From UBA9715 sp045614225 (lineage in GTDB: Bacteria; Actinomycetota; Coriobacteriia; Coriobacteriales; Eggerthellaceae), in the NCBI GenBank assembly GCA_045614225.1, contig JAZLCO010000058.1:1-35179 (forward strand): 35,179 nucleotides of DNA. Reading direction: 5' to 3'. The notes beneath the pieces are model-generated. The model saw nothing but the letters and a program-made list of their open reading frames with translations, was not told where the DNA came from and searched no databases. Shown here in pieces: positions 23,250-30,524 of the stretch (positions within the stretch are counted from its first letter, which is position 1; each line of letters begins with the position of its first letter). Made by a program: the position numbers and the translations under genes.

Positions 23250-25010
23250 TTAGTCCTTCTTGAAGGCCAGCGGGCCGGCGAAGATGAAGAAGAACAGGAA
23301 CGGGAGCAGCATGCCGGTCGCCATGAGCGGCAGAGCCATGGCGGTCTTGGCGAACGCCAGCGGCGTGCCGTCCGGAGCAGTGCCGAACGTGCCAGCCGGG
23401 AGCAGCGGGAACACGATGCACATGAGTGCCAGGAAGGCAACGATGCACATCATGATGACGAACTTGCCCGTGCCGGTGTCGCCCAGGTCACCAGAAGCCT
23501 CAGCGGACAGCTGGTCCATGGACTTGCCGCCGGTCTCCTTAACGAAGACCAACGTGCAGATGAAGCCAAGAGCGAACGGGATGCAGAGGGTCAGAACGAC
23601 GGTCGACCAAGCCGGGATGGTCTCAGCGAGCTGAGTGCCAGCAGCCTGTGCGGCAGCAACGGCATCCGGGTTGGACAGAGCCGGGTTGGCCATCGTGAAG
23701 ACGGTAGCGAAGGCGCCGAGGACGATGGAGGAGCCGGAACCGCCGAAGCGGGCGAACGCCTGGCACCAGGCAACGCCCGTGTTACGAATTGCGGTCGGGT
23801 AGGACTCGGGCATCAGCGGCTGGACGGCGGTGATGGCGTAGTTCAGCGCGAAGCCGAACAGCAGCATCAGGGCGACGTACAGGACCATCTTGGACTGCGT
23901 CGGGTCGTAGTTGATGACCAGCGAGCAGGCGACGATGACGATGATGCAGGCAATCCACGAAGCAGCGAGGTTCTTCTTACGGCCGATCTTGTCGGAGACG
24001 AAGCCGACGGAGACGTTCGAAAGAATAGCTGCGAAGTTGTTCCACGTCTGCAGGTTGACGGACTGCTGCGGGGTGTAGCCCATTGCCTGGAACCAGGTCG
24101 GAATCCAAGCGTTCATGCCGTACACGCAGAACTGGCCGACGAAGTAGGTGCACCAAATGGCCGCGGTGGCCACGATGTACTTCTTGGAGAACAGGACGTT
24201 CGGGCCGGCCTGTGCGGGTTTCGGCGGGACGACCAGCAGAGCAGGGTCGTACTCGGTGACGGTCGAGTGATGCTTGCGCTCGATGTCCTTGAGGGCCTCG
24301 ACGGCCTTGTCCTTCTGGCCGTTGTTGGCGTACCAGTGCGGAGTCTCGTGCATCGCGAAGATGAGCACGATGCCGTAGATGATCGGCAGGGCGCCGATCA
24401 GGTAGCAAACACGCCAGTTCTCATAGAACGTGAGGCCGGAAGCCAGGGTGATCTGCTTCTCGGTGATGCTACCGAGGATGCTGTGATCAGCGGTGCAGAT
24501 CGGAGCAGCAATCAGGCCTGCGAGCACCCAGCCCGCGACCATGAAGGCCATGCCGAAGGTCACGAACACGCCGCGGTTCTTCGAGGGGATGGTCTCGGAG
24601 AAGCAGGTGGTGACGATCGGGATGCAGGAGCCGACGCCGAAGCCGGCGATGAGGCGCCAGACGGCGAAGATGCCCAGCGAGCTGGAGAACGCCTGCGGCA
24701 AGGTGAACAGACCATAGAAGATAACAGCGATGATCAGCATCTTCTTACGGCCGATGCGGTCGGACATAGCGCCGCCGACGGCGCCGCCGAGAACCATGCC
24801 GAGGAGGCCCCACGTGGTCAGAGAGCCGACCTGAGCGGCGGTCTGCAGACCGAACGACGGGGCGAGGTAAGTGTTCGTGGAGTTGACGATCATGAAGTCA
24901 TAACCGTCGAAGATGTTGGCCAGGCCCAGAAGTACGAACATGAGCCAAGTGTGACCGTTGATACCGAATGAGTCGATGACCTCAGAAACGGTAAACTCTT
25001 TTCCGTTCAT
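23250..25010 (-). CDS. AAHS-type MFS transporter, candidate aromatic acid:H+ symporter
   Basis: This is a 586 aa major facilitator protein. Helix 1 carries the DGYD motif (D35-D38) characteristic of the AAHS aromatic acid/H+ symporter family (PcaK, BenK use DGFD). The loop 2-3 motif GGAVGGAMSDRIGRKK and its second-half copy SDKIGRKK are intact. It is longer than typical members (about 450 aa): beyond the twelve core helices there are two more hydrophobic segments near the C terminus (after residue 505) and long loops. GGAGGG before ATG 25010 fixes the start. Codon use suggests high expression. It has a roughly 340-base leader. The molybdoenzyme operon 2.4 kb away is a candidate partner for the imported substrate; this is inference. 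Confidence 0.88.
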   Translation of the reverse strand: MNGKEFTVSEVIDSFGINGHTWLMFVLLGLANIFDGYDFMIVNSTNTYLAPSFGLQTAAQVGSLTTWGLLGMVLGGAVGGAMSDRIGRKKMLIIAVIFYGLFTLPQAFSSSLGIFAVWRLIAGFGVGSCIPIVTTCFSETIPSKNRGVFVTFGMAFMVAGWVLAGLIAAPICTADHSILGSITEKQITLASGLTFYENWRVCYLIGALPIIYGIVLIFAMHETPHWYANNGQKDKAVEALKDIERKHHSTVTEYDPALLVVPPKPAQAGPNVLFSKKYIVATAAIWCTYFVGQFCVYGMNAWIPTWFQAMGYTPQQSVNLQTWNNFAAILSNVSVGFVSDKIGRKKNLAASWIACIIVIVACSLVINYDPTQSKMVLYVALMLLFGFALNYAITAVQPLMPESYPTAIRNTGVAWCQAFARFGGSGSSIVLGAFATVFTMANPALSNPDAVAAAQAAGTQLAETIPAWSTVVLTLCIPFALGFICTLVFVKETGGKSMDQLSAEASGDLGDTGTGKFVIMMCIVAFLALMCIVFPLLPAGTFGTAPDGTPLAFAKTAMALPLMATGMLLPFLFFFIFAGPLAFKKD

Positions 25011-25324
25011 CAATCCCTCCTTTAAAGGATTTAAAGAAATGAAGATTGGAGTGCTTTCGATTCGATTACTCCAATCGTGAGCCTGTCGCTCACTTCGCAG
25101 TGGCAATACCAGTGAGGTGGAATCTACAGGAGATTACGGACGCATCTGCATTCATGACTTACGGACGCCTCCGTAGTCGCACCGTCCCCCTAATAAACGG
25201 CTTAGCCTGCGAACCGATACCACGGCACCAGAAGAAACGACTGCGAGAAACCTCCTTTCTGCGGTTCTCTGTCTACAGCAGCTCGCAAACGCTAGTTGTC
25301 CTACGCCTCACGTTTGCAAAGCTC

Positions 25325-25353
25325 TATAGGCACAATTTCCCCTTATGCCTATA
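25325..25353. promoter_or_regulatory. Inverted repeat at the MFS promoter
   Basis: TATAGGCA (25325-25332) and TGCCTATA (25346-25353) are perfect inverted copies spaced by 13 bases, just downstream of the likely -10 for the MFS gene. It could be an operator or the first hairpin of the leader RNA. Confidence 0.5.
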
Positions 25354-25548
25354 ACTTGATAAATGATAGCACATAAGATATTAATTCACGTCGATTATGA
25401 CAAATGCATGATTTTGGTGACCCTGAATATACCCATACTATATATAGTAGAGCGTCAAATTTGGGTCATGGTGATGATTGCGTTTGTCATCTAGAGATGT
25501 TTTTCACCGACAGTTTGGAATCGTCGGGAAAAGACAGAGAGAAATGTA

Positions 25549-25554
25549 TATAAT
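25549..25554 (+). promoter_or_regulatory. -10 box for the zinc-ribbon gene
   Basis: Perfect TATAAT in GTATATAATGG, about 100 bases upstream of ATG 25654. The -35 is not clear. Confidence 0.5.
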
Positions 25555-25653
25555 GGCAATTGCAACTAATTCCGAGCAATGGTGTTCGAGAGTTGCTAGG
25601 AGGGTTCGGTAAGTCGAGTCTTGCCGGACGAATGCTTTAGAAGGAGGATCAAT

Positions 25654-25917
25654 ATGTGTTTCAGACCTGACTCTGCTGGTGGCGGCGGCCCCATGAAGTG
25701 CCCGGGTTGCGGCAAGCCCATTCAGATGATGGCGGGCATCACGCTCGACAAGTGCCCGTTCTGCAAGGAAGACTTCACGCCGTACCTGAACGGTGAGAAG
25801 CCGATTCCGGGTCAAGAAGGCGCTCCGGCTGCTCCGGCTGCTCCTGGCGCTCCGAAGGCTCCCGGCGCTCCTGGTGCCCCGAAGGCTCCTGGTGCCCCGA
25901 AGGCTCCTGGCGCGTAA
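25654..25917 (+). CDS. Zinc-ribbon mini-protein with Gly-Ala-Pro-Lys repeat tail
   Basis: An 87 aa protein in two parts. The first begins MCFRPDSAGGGGPMKCPGC and forms a zinc ribbon with CPGC and CPFC pairs (about C16/C19 and C35/C38). The second, from about residue 56, is low complexity: repeats of Ala-Pro-Lys-Ala-Pro-Gly encoded by an 18-base DNA unit. AAGGAGG before ATG 25654 is a strong ribosome site. The tail is probably unstructured. Its function is unknown; small MCFRP-type zinc-ribbon proteins are seen in related anaerobes, to my recollection, without an assigned role. Confidence 0.82.
   Translation: MCFRPDSAGGGGPMKCPGCGKPIQMMAGITLDKCPFCKEDFTPYLNGEKPIPGQEGAPAAPAAPGAPKAPGAPGAPKAPGAPKAPGA
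25843..25914 (+). repeat. 18-bp coding minisatellite
   Basis: Three to four near-identical 18-base units (GCCCCGAAGGCTCCTGGT) encode the Ala-Pro-Lys-Ala-Pro-Gly tail. Unit number is likely to vary between strains. Confidence 0.75.
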
Positions 25918-26046
25918 TTTCCGTAAGGAAGTGCTCGACGCTCTAATTAGGGGAGGGCGTCGTAAACCTTTTCGCAAGATCGGTGGGTTGTTGGTTACGT
26001 AGGGGTTGCTGAAGGCCCAGCGGATTGCGAAATCGTGAGTGCTCCA

Positions 26047-26060
26047 GATCTGGCCAGATC
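26047..26060. promoter_or_regulatory. 14-bp perfect palindrome
   Basis: GATCTGGCCAGATC lies between the zinc-ribbon gene and its likely terminator, and about 105 bases upstream of the next -10. It could be a protein-binding site; no further support. Confidence 0.3.
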
Positions 26061-26095
26061 GCAATGGTTCGCGCATACCAAATGCGCACTCACAT

Positions 26096-26134
26096 ATGAG
26101 GTGCGGCTTCAAGGGGCCGCACCTCATTTGTTTT
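26096..26134 (+). terminator. Rho-independent terminator after the zinc-ribbon gene
   Basis: ATGAGGTGCGGC (26096-26107) pairs with GCCGCACCTCAT (26116-26127), followed by TTGTTTT. It is 180 bases after the stop codon, leaving a long 3' untranslated region. Confidence 0.88.
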
Positions 26135-26165
26135 CGCACTGCGAAAAGCGTTCGGAAGGCATCTA

Positions 26166-26171
26166 TATAAT
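26166..26171 (+). promoter_or_regulatory. -10 box for the Cys-rich protein/FKBP operon
   Basis: Perfect TATAAT, about 45 bases upstream of ATG 26217 and just after the preceding terminator. Confidence 0.55.
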
Positions 26172-26216
26172 GTATGATGTATTGCGCATTGTTGGCGAGT
26201 GCATCTGAGGTGGAGC

Positions 26217-26438
26217 ATGGCGAGAGACATATCCGAGTTCGAATTCGATCCGGCGGTTCTTGATGGGTTCACACTCGAACAGCTGAAATGTGATGCGTGC
26301 AGCGGATACGGCAATTGCGGTTACCGCATGTACAAGATCAAAGAAGGTAAGCCGGTGCTCATTTGTCAGCAAAAGAAGAAGAAGTTGGCGGCGTTGCGTG
26401 ATAAAGAGCGCGCCCAGTCGGGTGAAACCGCCGAGTAG
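26217..26438 (+). CDS. Small Cys-containing protein, 73 aa
   Basis: A 73 aa soluble protein with cysteines in CDACSGYGNCGYRMYK and a later ICQQ, suggesting a small metal or Fe-S site (four cysteines: two as CxxC, one five residues later, one distant). The tail is very basic (QQKKKKLAALRDKER). GAGGTGGAG precedes ATG 26217; an in-frame GTG at 26199 is less likely. It is 13 bases upstream of the FKBP gene and cotranscribed with it. The function is unknown; a link to metal-dependent protein folding is only a guess from the neighbour. Confidence 0.75.
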   Translation: MARDISEFEFDPAVLDGFTLEQLKCDACSGYGNCGYRMYKIKEGKPVLICQQKKKKLAALRDKERAQSGETAE

Positions 26439-26451
26439 AGGAAGGAACGAG

Positions 26452-26952
26452 ATGATAAAGGAAGGCTCTACGGTACGATTGATTTACACCGGCACATTGG
26501 ATGATGGCACGGTGTTCGGTTACGCCAAACCCGAGGCGCCCATGGAGTTCCAGACGGGCATGGATCTGACCATCGACGGTTTCGAGCGCGAGATCTCGCA
26601 AATGGAAGTTGGCGAGAAGAAGACGTTCACGTTGGGTATCTACGATGCCTATGGTGAGTATCTCGATCATCTCGTTGAAGCCGTGCCTGTCGAGCACGTT
26701 CCCCTCAAGAACGTCGAAGTTGGCATGCGCGTTCAGATGACAGGCGAAAACGGGGAGAAGATCCCTGTGACCATCAAGGACATCACATCTAAAGAAATCA
26801 TCTTCGACATGAATCATCCGCTGGCTGGCAAAGAGCTCACGTTTGAGGTCGAGATCCTTTCGGTTGAGGAGCCGCCTGAGGGTTGGCACCGCAAGCCTGA
26901 AATCGCACCTATGTCGCCGCAGGATTACGGCATCAACTCATACGGCATGTAA
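26452..26952 (+). CDS. Divergent SlyD-like FKBP, 166 aa
   Basis: A second FKBP/SlyD-type protein. It has the FKBP halves (VRLIYTGTLDDGTVFGY, DGFEREISQMEVGEKKTF) around an inserted IF-like domain (about 70-125) and the return strand DMNHPLAGKELTFEVEIL, plus a 25-residue C-terminal extension (HRKPEIAPMSPQDYG). Pocket residues differ from the first FKBP: FDSS becomes FGYA and IPGF becomes IDGF, so isomerase activity may be weak and the chaperone role may dominate. AAGGA before ATG 26452 fixes the start. It shares an operon with the Cys-containing 73-aa protein. Confidence 0.9.
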   Translation: MIKEGSTVRLIYTGTLDDGTVFGYAKPEAPMEFQTGMDLTIDGFEREISQMEVGEKKTFTLGIYDAYGEYLDHLVEAVPVEHVPLKNVEVGMRVQMTGENGEKIPVTIKDITSKEIIFDMNHPLAGKELTFEVEILSVEEPPEGWHRKPEIAPMSPQDYGINSYGM

Positions 26953-26978
26953 TAGTCGCGCGCTCATAGAAATCATTT

Positions 26979-27017
26979 AGAAGGTCCCTGTATGCGAAGG
27001 GGCCTTCTCTTTTTTTT
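26979..27017 (+). terminator. Rho-independent terminator of the FKBP operon
   Basis: AGAAGGTCCC pairs with GGGGCCTTCT (one wobble) around TGTATGCGAA, followed by CTTTTTTTT. Confidence 0.88.
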
Positions 27018-27088
27018 AAATTACAACCGAGAATATTCCGTTTCGTTTAATACCAAACAGATTAGTTTATTTGAGTAATCCCAGTTCA

Positions 27089-27116
27089 AACATTATTACT
27101 AGAACCTAATAATGTT
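27089..27116. promoter_or_regulatory. Inverted repeat operator candidate upstream of the molybdoenzyme
   Basis: AACATTATTA (27089-27098) and TAATAATGTT (27107-27116) are perfect inverted copies with an 8-base spacer, about 57 bases upstream of the -10 at 27173, an activator-like position. Confidence 0.6.
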
Positions 27117-27172
27117 CTCAAAATAGATAGCATTACAAGATATTCGCCAATACCCGCAGGCACCCGAAGCGT

Positions 27173-27178
27173 TATAAT
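27173..27178 (+). promoter_or_regulatory. -10 box of the molybdoenzyme operon
   Basis: Perfect TATAAT in AGCGTTATAATCATCC. No consensus -35 is visible, which fits an activator-dependent promoter. Confidence 0.5.
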
Positions 27179-27430
27179 CATCCTGTTGGTATTAGTGTGC
27201 GCTGATGTCCCTACACCATCGGCAATCGCGAAATGCCGGCAATCGTATCAATGGAGACGAAGAAATGTAAAGAAGGTTCTTCAAACGTCTTCATCTTGCA
27301 ACAACTTTTGAGCGATAGATGGTTTCCCCCTAAGACCATTTTGCGCTTGAAGGCGACAAGGCGAGACTGCTGAAGTATCGACTGAAATTTTGGAGTTCTC
27401 CAAAGGTAAACCGAGAAAAGGAGTAACAGT

Positions 27431-29764
27431 ATGGCTTATTCCAAGGAGTGGCGTACCGAACTTGAGGACGGTACAGTAATCACTCGCAGCAACACCTGGT
27501 CTCCTCCGGGATCCCACCCCGTAGGATACGGCGTCAAGGTTGTTACCAAGGATGGTAAGCTCATCCGCATCGAGGGTGACGACGACAACCCGATTACCCT
27601 GGGTCGCGTCAATGCGATGAACCTCGCTCTCCGCGAGTACACGCATCATCCTGACCGCATCATCTACCCGATGAAGCGTGCGGTTGAGGATCGTGGTAAA
27701 GATAAGTGGGAGCGCGTCTCTTGGGACGAGACCATCGAGACGATCGTCGACAAGGTCCGTTACTTCTGGGAGACCTACGGTCATGAGTCCATCGTCTGCT
27801 TCGGTGGCACCGGCCGTGAGGCTTGCATTTACTACTACGCTCTGACGTTCTCCGTCCTGCAGTCGCCCAACTGCTGCTACACGCAGTCTGGTTGGTCCTG
27901 CTACGGTCCGCGTTGCTCCATCTCCGACTACGTCCTCGGCGCTGGCTATCCTGAGCTCGACTATGCTGGCCACCTGCCCGGTTCGTATGACGACCCGCGC
28001 TACACCCTCTCCAAGTGGGTTGTGGTTTGGGGCAAGGAGCCGCTGCCCTCCAACGGCGACGGTTTCTTCGGCCACTGCCTCGTCGACATGATGAAGCGTG
28101 GTACGCACATCATCTCGATCGACCCGCGCGTCACCTGGGTTGGCGCCCATGACGGCAACATCAACGTCCAGGTCCGTCCGCAGACCGACACCGCCATGGC
28201 TCTCGGCATCATGAACCTCATGTTCCAGAATGACGAGTATGACCATGAGATGGCTGAAAACTGGATCTTCGGTATCGACGAGCTCAAGGAGCGCGCCGCC
28301 GAGTATCCGGTCGAGAAGGTTTCCGAGATCACCACGGTTTCCGTCGAGACCATCGAGAAGGTTGCACACATCATCGGCACCGAGCGCCCGATCGGCTGGG
28401 CTTGGGGCCTCGCATTCGACCAGAACAAGAACGGCGTTCAGCTTTCGCAGGCTATGATTCTTCTCGCCGCTCTCGCTGGCTCGATCGACTCCCCCGGTGG
28501 CCTGACCCTCGGTCCTCCGTCCGCCCTGCTTGGCAAGTGGCGCATGGAGCAGCGTGGCGCGATGGCTGACGAGATCTGGCAGCTCCGCATCGGCGCTGCT
28601 GAGTGGCCCGGCCTGTCCACCGGCATGGCTACCACCCAGCCCGACGAGACCCTGAACACCATGGAGACCAAGCAGCCGTACCAGCTGCGCATGGCTTGGT
28701 TCAACTCCTCCAACTTCCTGGCACCGACCTGCTCGGCTCAGCCGAAGCGTTGGCACAAGGCGCTGCTCGAGTCCATCGAGTTCTGCGTCATCCAGGACCT
28801 GTGGATGACCCCGACGGCCATGGCTGTTGGCGACTGGTTCCTCCCGATGGCCACTTGGGCTGAGCATGACGGCATCGTCCTCACCCACTATGGCCGCAAC
28901 ACCGTGTTCATGGGCCCGATGAACAAGGCTCTCCAGGTCGGCGAGTGCATGTCCGACATCGAGATCTGCCTCATGTTTGGTTCGAAGCTCACCCCGAACT
29001 GGTGGCCGTGGCTCGACACCAACTGGATGCCGGGCGACCGCGATGGCGCTGCCATCGACCGCACCGAGCTCGACGCTGCTGTTGACAAGTTCTTCAGCGA
29101 CCAGCTCGCAGAGCTCGACATGGACTTCAACGACCTCCGTGAAGAGGGTCTGTATCAGCCTGGTGCTCATGGCTTCGAGTACAAGAAGTACGAGAAGGGC
29201 CTGCTCCGCTTCGACGGCGAGCCTGGCTTCAACACCATCACCGGCCAGATCGAGGCCAACTCCATCCTCTACGCCTCTTGGGGCGAGGATCCGCTGCCTT
29301 ACTACGAGGAGCCGAACTACTCGCAGGTCAGCCGTCCGCAGGACGCCGAGGCTTACCCGCTGATCACCACGACCGGTTCTCGTCGTTACAGCTCCTTCCA
29401 CTCCGAGCATCGTCAGGTCCCGTCCCTGCGTCAAATCGACCCGTGGGCATGGGTCCAGATTCCGCCGGAGACTGCCAAGGAGTATGGCATCACCGAGGGC
29501 GACTGGGTAGAGGTCTACAACATGTTCGGCGAGGCTCGCTACAAGGCAGAGATCACTCCTGTCCTGAAGCCTGGCATCATCAACTGCGCTCATGGTTGGT
29601 GGTACCCCGAGCAGGACGGCGAAGAGCCGAACCTCTTCGGTGTTTGGAAGTCCAACACGAACAGCCTCATCCCGCACCAGAACATTGGTAAGCTTGGCTT
29701 CGGCGCTCCGTACAAGGGCGTTATGTGCAACATGAAGCGCGTCCGCAGCCTTGATGAGGACTAA
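27431..29764 (+). CDS. DMSO-reductase-family molybdopterin enzyme, catalytic subunit without N-terminal Fe-S cysteines
   Basis: A 777 aa catalytic subunit holding the bis-pterin Mo/W cofactor. Family landmarks are present: KDGKLIRIEGD (40-50), HHPDRIIYPMKR (72-83), WERVSWDETI, the pterin-site GWSCYGPR with C157 as a possible metal ligand, IDPRVTW, and a C-terminal aspartate-decarboxylase-like domain (PWAWVQIPPETAKEYGI). No Tat signal is present, so it is cytoplasmic. The four cysteines that bind [4Fe-4S] in relatives (GCHxGCG and GRLCxxC) are S28, Y33 and N61/N64 regions here (GSHPVGYG, GRVNAMN), so there is no cluster. AAAAGGAG precedes ATG 27431. Codon use indicates high expression. Relatives include catechol dehydroxylases and, more distantly, pyrogallol transhydroxylase; the substrate is unknown. 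Confidence 0.9.
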   Translation: MAYSKEWRTELEDGTVITRSNTWSPPGSHPVGYGVKVVTKDGKLIRIEGDDDNPITLGRVNAMNLALREYTHHPDRIIYPMKRAVEDRGKDKWERVSWDETIETIVDKVRYFWETYGHESIVCFGGTGREACIYYYALTFSVLQSPNCCYTQSGWSCYGPRCSISDYVLGAGYPELDYAGHLPGSYDDPRYTLSKWVVVWGKEPLPSNGDGFFGHCLVDMMKRGTHIISIDPRVTWVGAHDGNINVQVRPQTDTAMALGIMNLMFQNDEYDHEMAENWIFGIDELKERAAEYPVEKVSEITTVSVETIEKVAHIIGTERPIGWAWGLAFDQNKNGVQLSQAMILLAALAGSIDSPGGLTLGPPSALLGKWRMEQRGAMADEIWQLRIGAAEWPGLSTGMATTQPDETLNTMETKQPYQLRMAWFNSSNFLAPTCSAQPKRWHKALLESIEFCVIQDLWMTPTAMAVGDWFLPMATWAEHDGIVLTHYGRNTVFMGPMNKALQVGECMSDIEICLMFGSKLTPNWWPWLDTNWMPGDRDGAAIDRTELDAAVDKFFSDQLAELDMDFNDLREEGLYQPGAHGFEYKKYEKGLLRFDGEPGFNTITGQIEANSILYASWGEDPLPYYEEPNYSQVSRPQDAEAYPLITTTGSRRYSSFHSEHRQVPSLRQIDPWAWVQIPPETAKEYGITEGDWVEVYNMFGEARYKAEITPVLKPGIINCAHGWWYPEQDGEEPNLFGVWKSNTNSLIPHQNIGKLGFGAPYKGVMCNMKRVRSLDED

Positions 29765-29782
29765 TTAGAAAGGGAAGATCAA

Positions 29783-30142
29783 ATGGCAGACACTCAATAC
29801 GGCCTGCTCGTTGACTACACTTACTTCTCCGGCAATCACGCTGCTGAGATTGCCTGCAAAGAAGAGCTTGGTCTCCCGCTCGAGCAGTTTGGTATCAAAG
29901 AAGTAGAAGTCGGCCCCTTCCGCAAGGGCGAGGGTGACACGGGCGACGCTTGGGAATGGTTCTACATTCCTTGCCCGACCAGCATCTTCTCCGAGCACTG
30001 GGGAGCCGGTGGCGACAAGGCCGGTCAGCGTCCGGTCGCCGTTCAGGTCGAAGAATCGCACTCCATGTACTATGGTCCGCTGGACGAGATGTACGCGAAG
30101 ATGCAGGAATTCGATCGTCCGACCGTTCTGTTCCGTCTCTAG
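29783..30142 (+). CDS. Ferredoxin-like small subunit with nearly all cluster cysteines lost
   Basis: This 119 aa protein follows, over its whole length, the short ferredoxin-type subunits that accompany such molybdoenzymes: YGLLVDY at the start, CK-EE-LGLP, FGIK, GPF, a W-Y-x-PxPT segment, MYYG and a final VLF. In relatives the first motif is YCTGCHTCEVACK. Here it reads YFSGNHAAEIACK: cysteines at 15, 18 and 21 are Phe, Asn and Ala, and only C25 remains. The later CxxC and HC sites are also replaced (IFSEHW, VQVEES). It therefore cannot hold [4Fe-4S] clusters. AAAGGGAAG precedes ATG 29783, 18 bases after the catalytic gene. It probably serves as a structural subunit. Confidence 0.85.
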   Translation: MADTQYGLLVDYTYFSGNHAAEIACKEELGLPLEQFGIKEVEVGPFRKGEGDTGDAWEWFYIPCPTSIFSEHWGAGGDKAGQRPVAVQVEESHSMYYGPLDEMYAKMQEFDRPTVLFRL

Positions 30143-30156
30143 TTTGTGATAGACTG

Positions 30157-30184
30157 GGTGTGGCCGCCAAGCGGTGGCCACACC
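30157..30184 (+). promoter_or_regulatory. Intra-operon hairpin between second and third genes
   Basis: GGTGTGGCCGCC (30157-30168) pairs with GGTGGCCACACC (30173-30184) around AAGC, one G-U pair. No T-run follows; AAAGGAGGG of the next gene begins nine bases later. It could protect the upstream mRNA or tune expression of the last gene. Confidence 0.6.
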
Positions 30185-30206
30185 TTACCTAAAGGAGGGA
30201 CACTAT

Positions 30207-30491
30207 ATGGATCGTGAAGAATTGCTAGCTCTTGACAACAGCGAGATCGCCGCGAAGATGAACGAAATGATCGCCGGCGGCAAGACCAAGGCAGAAGTTG
30301 AAGCTGAGCTTGGCCTGACCGCAGCCGACCTCATGAAGGAAAACATCTTCTGGGTAAAGGACAAGTACCTGGCTCGCGCATGGTCTGGCTACACCAGCAC
30401 GAAGCGTTCTGGCAACGAGTATGCTCAGGAAGGCGACGGCTGGCGTGGAGACGACGTCAAGGACTTCAAGGGCCGCGAGGTTCCTTGGTAG
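30207..30491 (+). CDS. Third small protein of the molybdoenzyme operon, 94 aa
   Basis: I do not recognise this protein. It is 94 residues and soluble. The first half is helical and charged (MDREELLALDNSEIAAKMNE, then TKAEVEAELGLTAADL, resembling a helix-turn-helix spacing). The second half is aromatic-rich (FWVKDKYLARAWSGYTS, ending in FKGREVPW). AAAGGAGGG before ATG 30207 is a very strong ribosome site. Its place as last gene of the unit suggests a third subunit, or a dedicated assembly factor for cofactor insertion. There are no cysteines. Confidence 0.8.
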   Translation: MDREELLALDNSEIAAKMNEMIAGGKTKAEVEAELGLTAADLMKENIFWVKDKYLARAWSGYTSTKRSGNEYAQEGDGWRGDDVKDFKGREVPW

Positions 30492-30524
30492 GCCTTTAGA
30501 CGACGAGCTATCGTTTAAACGATG

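Larger units (their letters stand above)
25011..25653. other. Gene-free region: long structured MFS leader and divergent promoters
   Basis: No convincing gene lies in these 643 bases. On the minus strand, a candidate -10 (TATCAT, about 25361-25366) would give the MFS mRNA a leader of some 340 bases. The leader can fold: GCAAACG (25285-25291) with CGTTTGC (25311-25317), and GAGAAACC (25245-25252) with GGTTCTC (25263-25269). GCGTCCGTAA-type sequence is repeated twice. On the plus strand TATAAT at 25549 serves the zinc-ribbon gene. A 14-bp palindrome TACTATATATAGTA lies at 25436-25449. I could not match the leader to a known riboswitch. Confidence 0.5.
27018..27430 (+). promoter_or_regulatory. 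AT-rich promoter region and leader of the molybdoenzyme operon
   Basis: This stretch has no gene. The first 160 bases are markedly AT-rich compared with the surroundings and hold an inverted repeat (27089-27116). TATAAT at 27173-27178 is the likely -10, giving a leader of about 245 bases. Near the end a 7-bp hairpin TTTGGAG-TT-CTCCAAA (27389-27404) sits just upstream of AAAAGGAG. ATGGT/ACCAT around 27320-27340 may form another. Regulated initiation plus a structured leader is suggested. Confidence 0.5.

Noticed and set aside
23199..24971. 590-codon open frame antisense to the MFS gene
   Set aside because: The product is rich in Arg, Glu, Asp and Gly with no fold-like pattern, a typical shadow of a highly biased membrane-protein gene.
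25011..25372. Cobalamin riboswitch (a GCCACTG string is present in the MFS leader)
   Set aside because: The B12-box and the rest of the conserved core are not found, and a 7-base match alone is not evidence.
27281..29677. 798-codon open frame antisense to the molybdoenzyme
   Set aside because: It mirrors the codon bias of the real gene, has no domain logic and no ribosome site.
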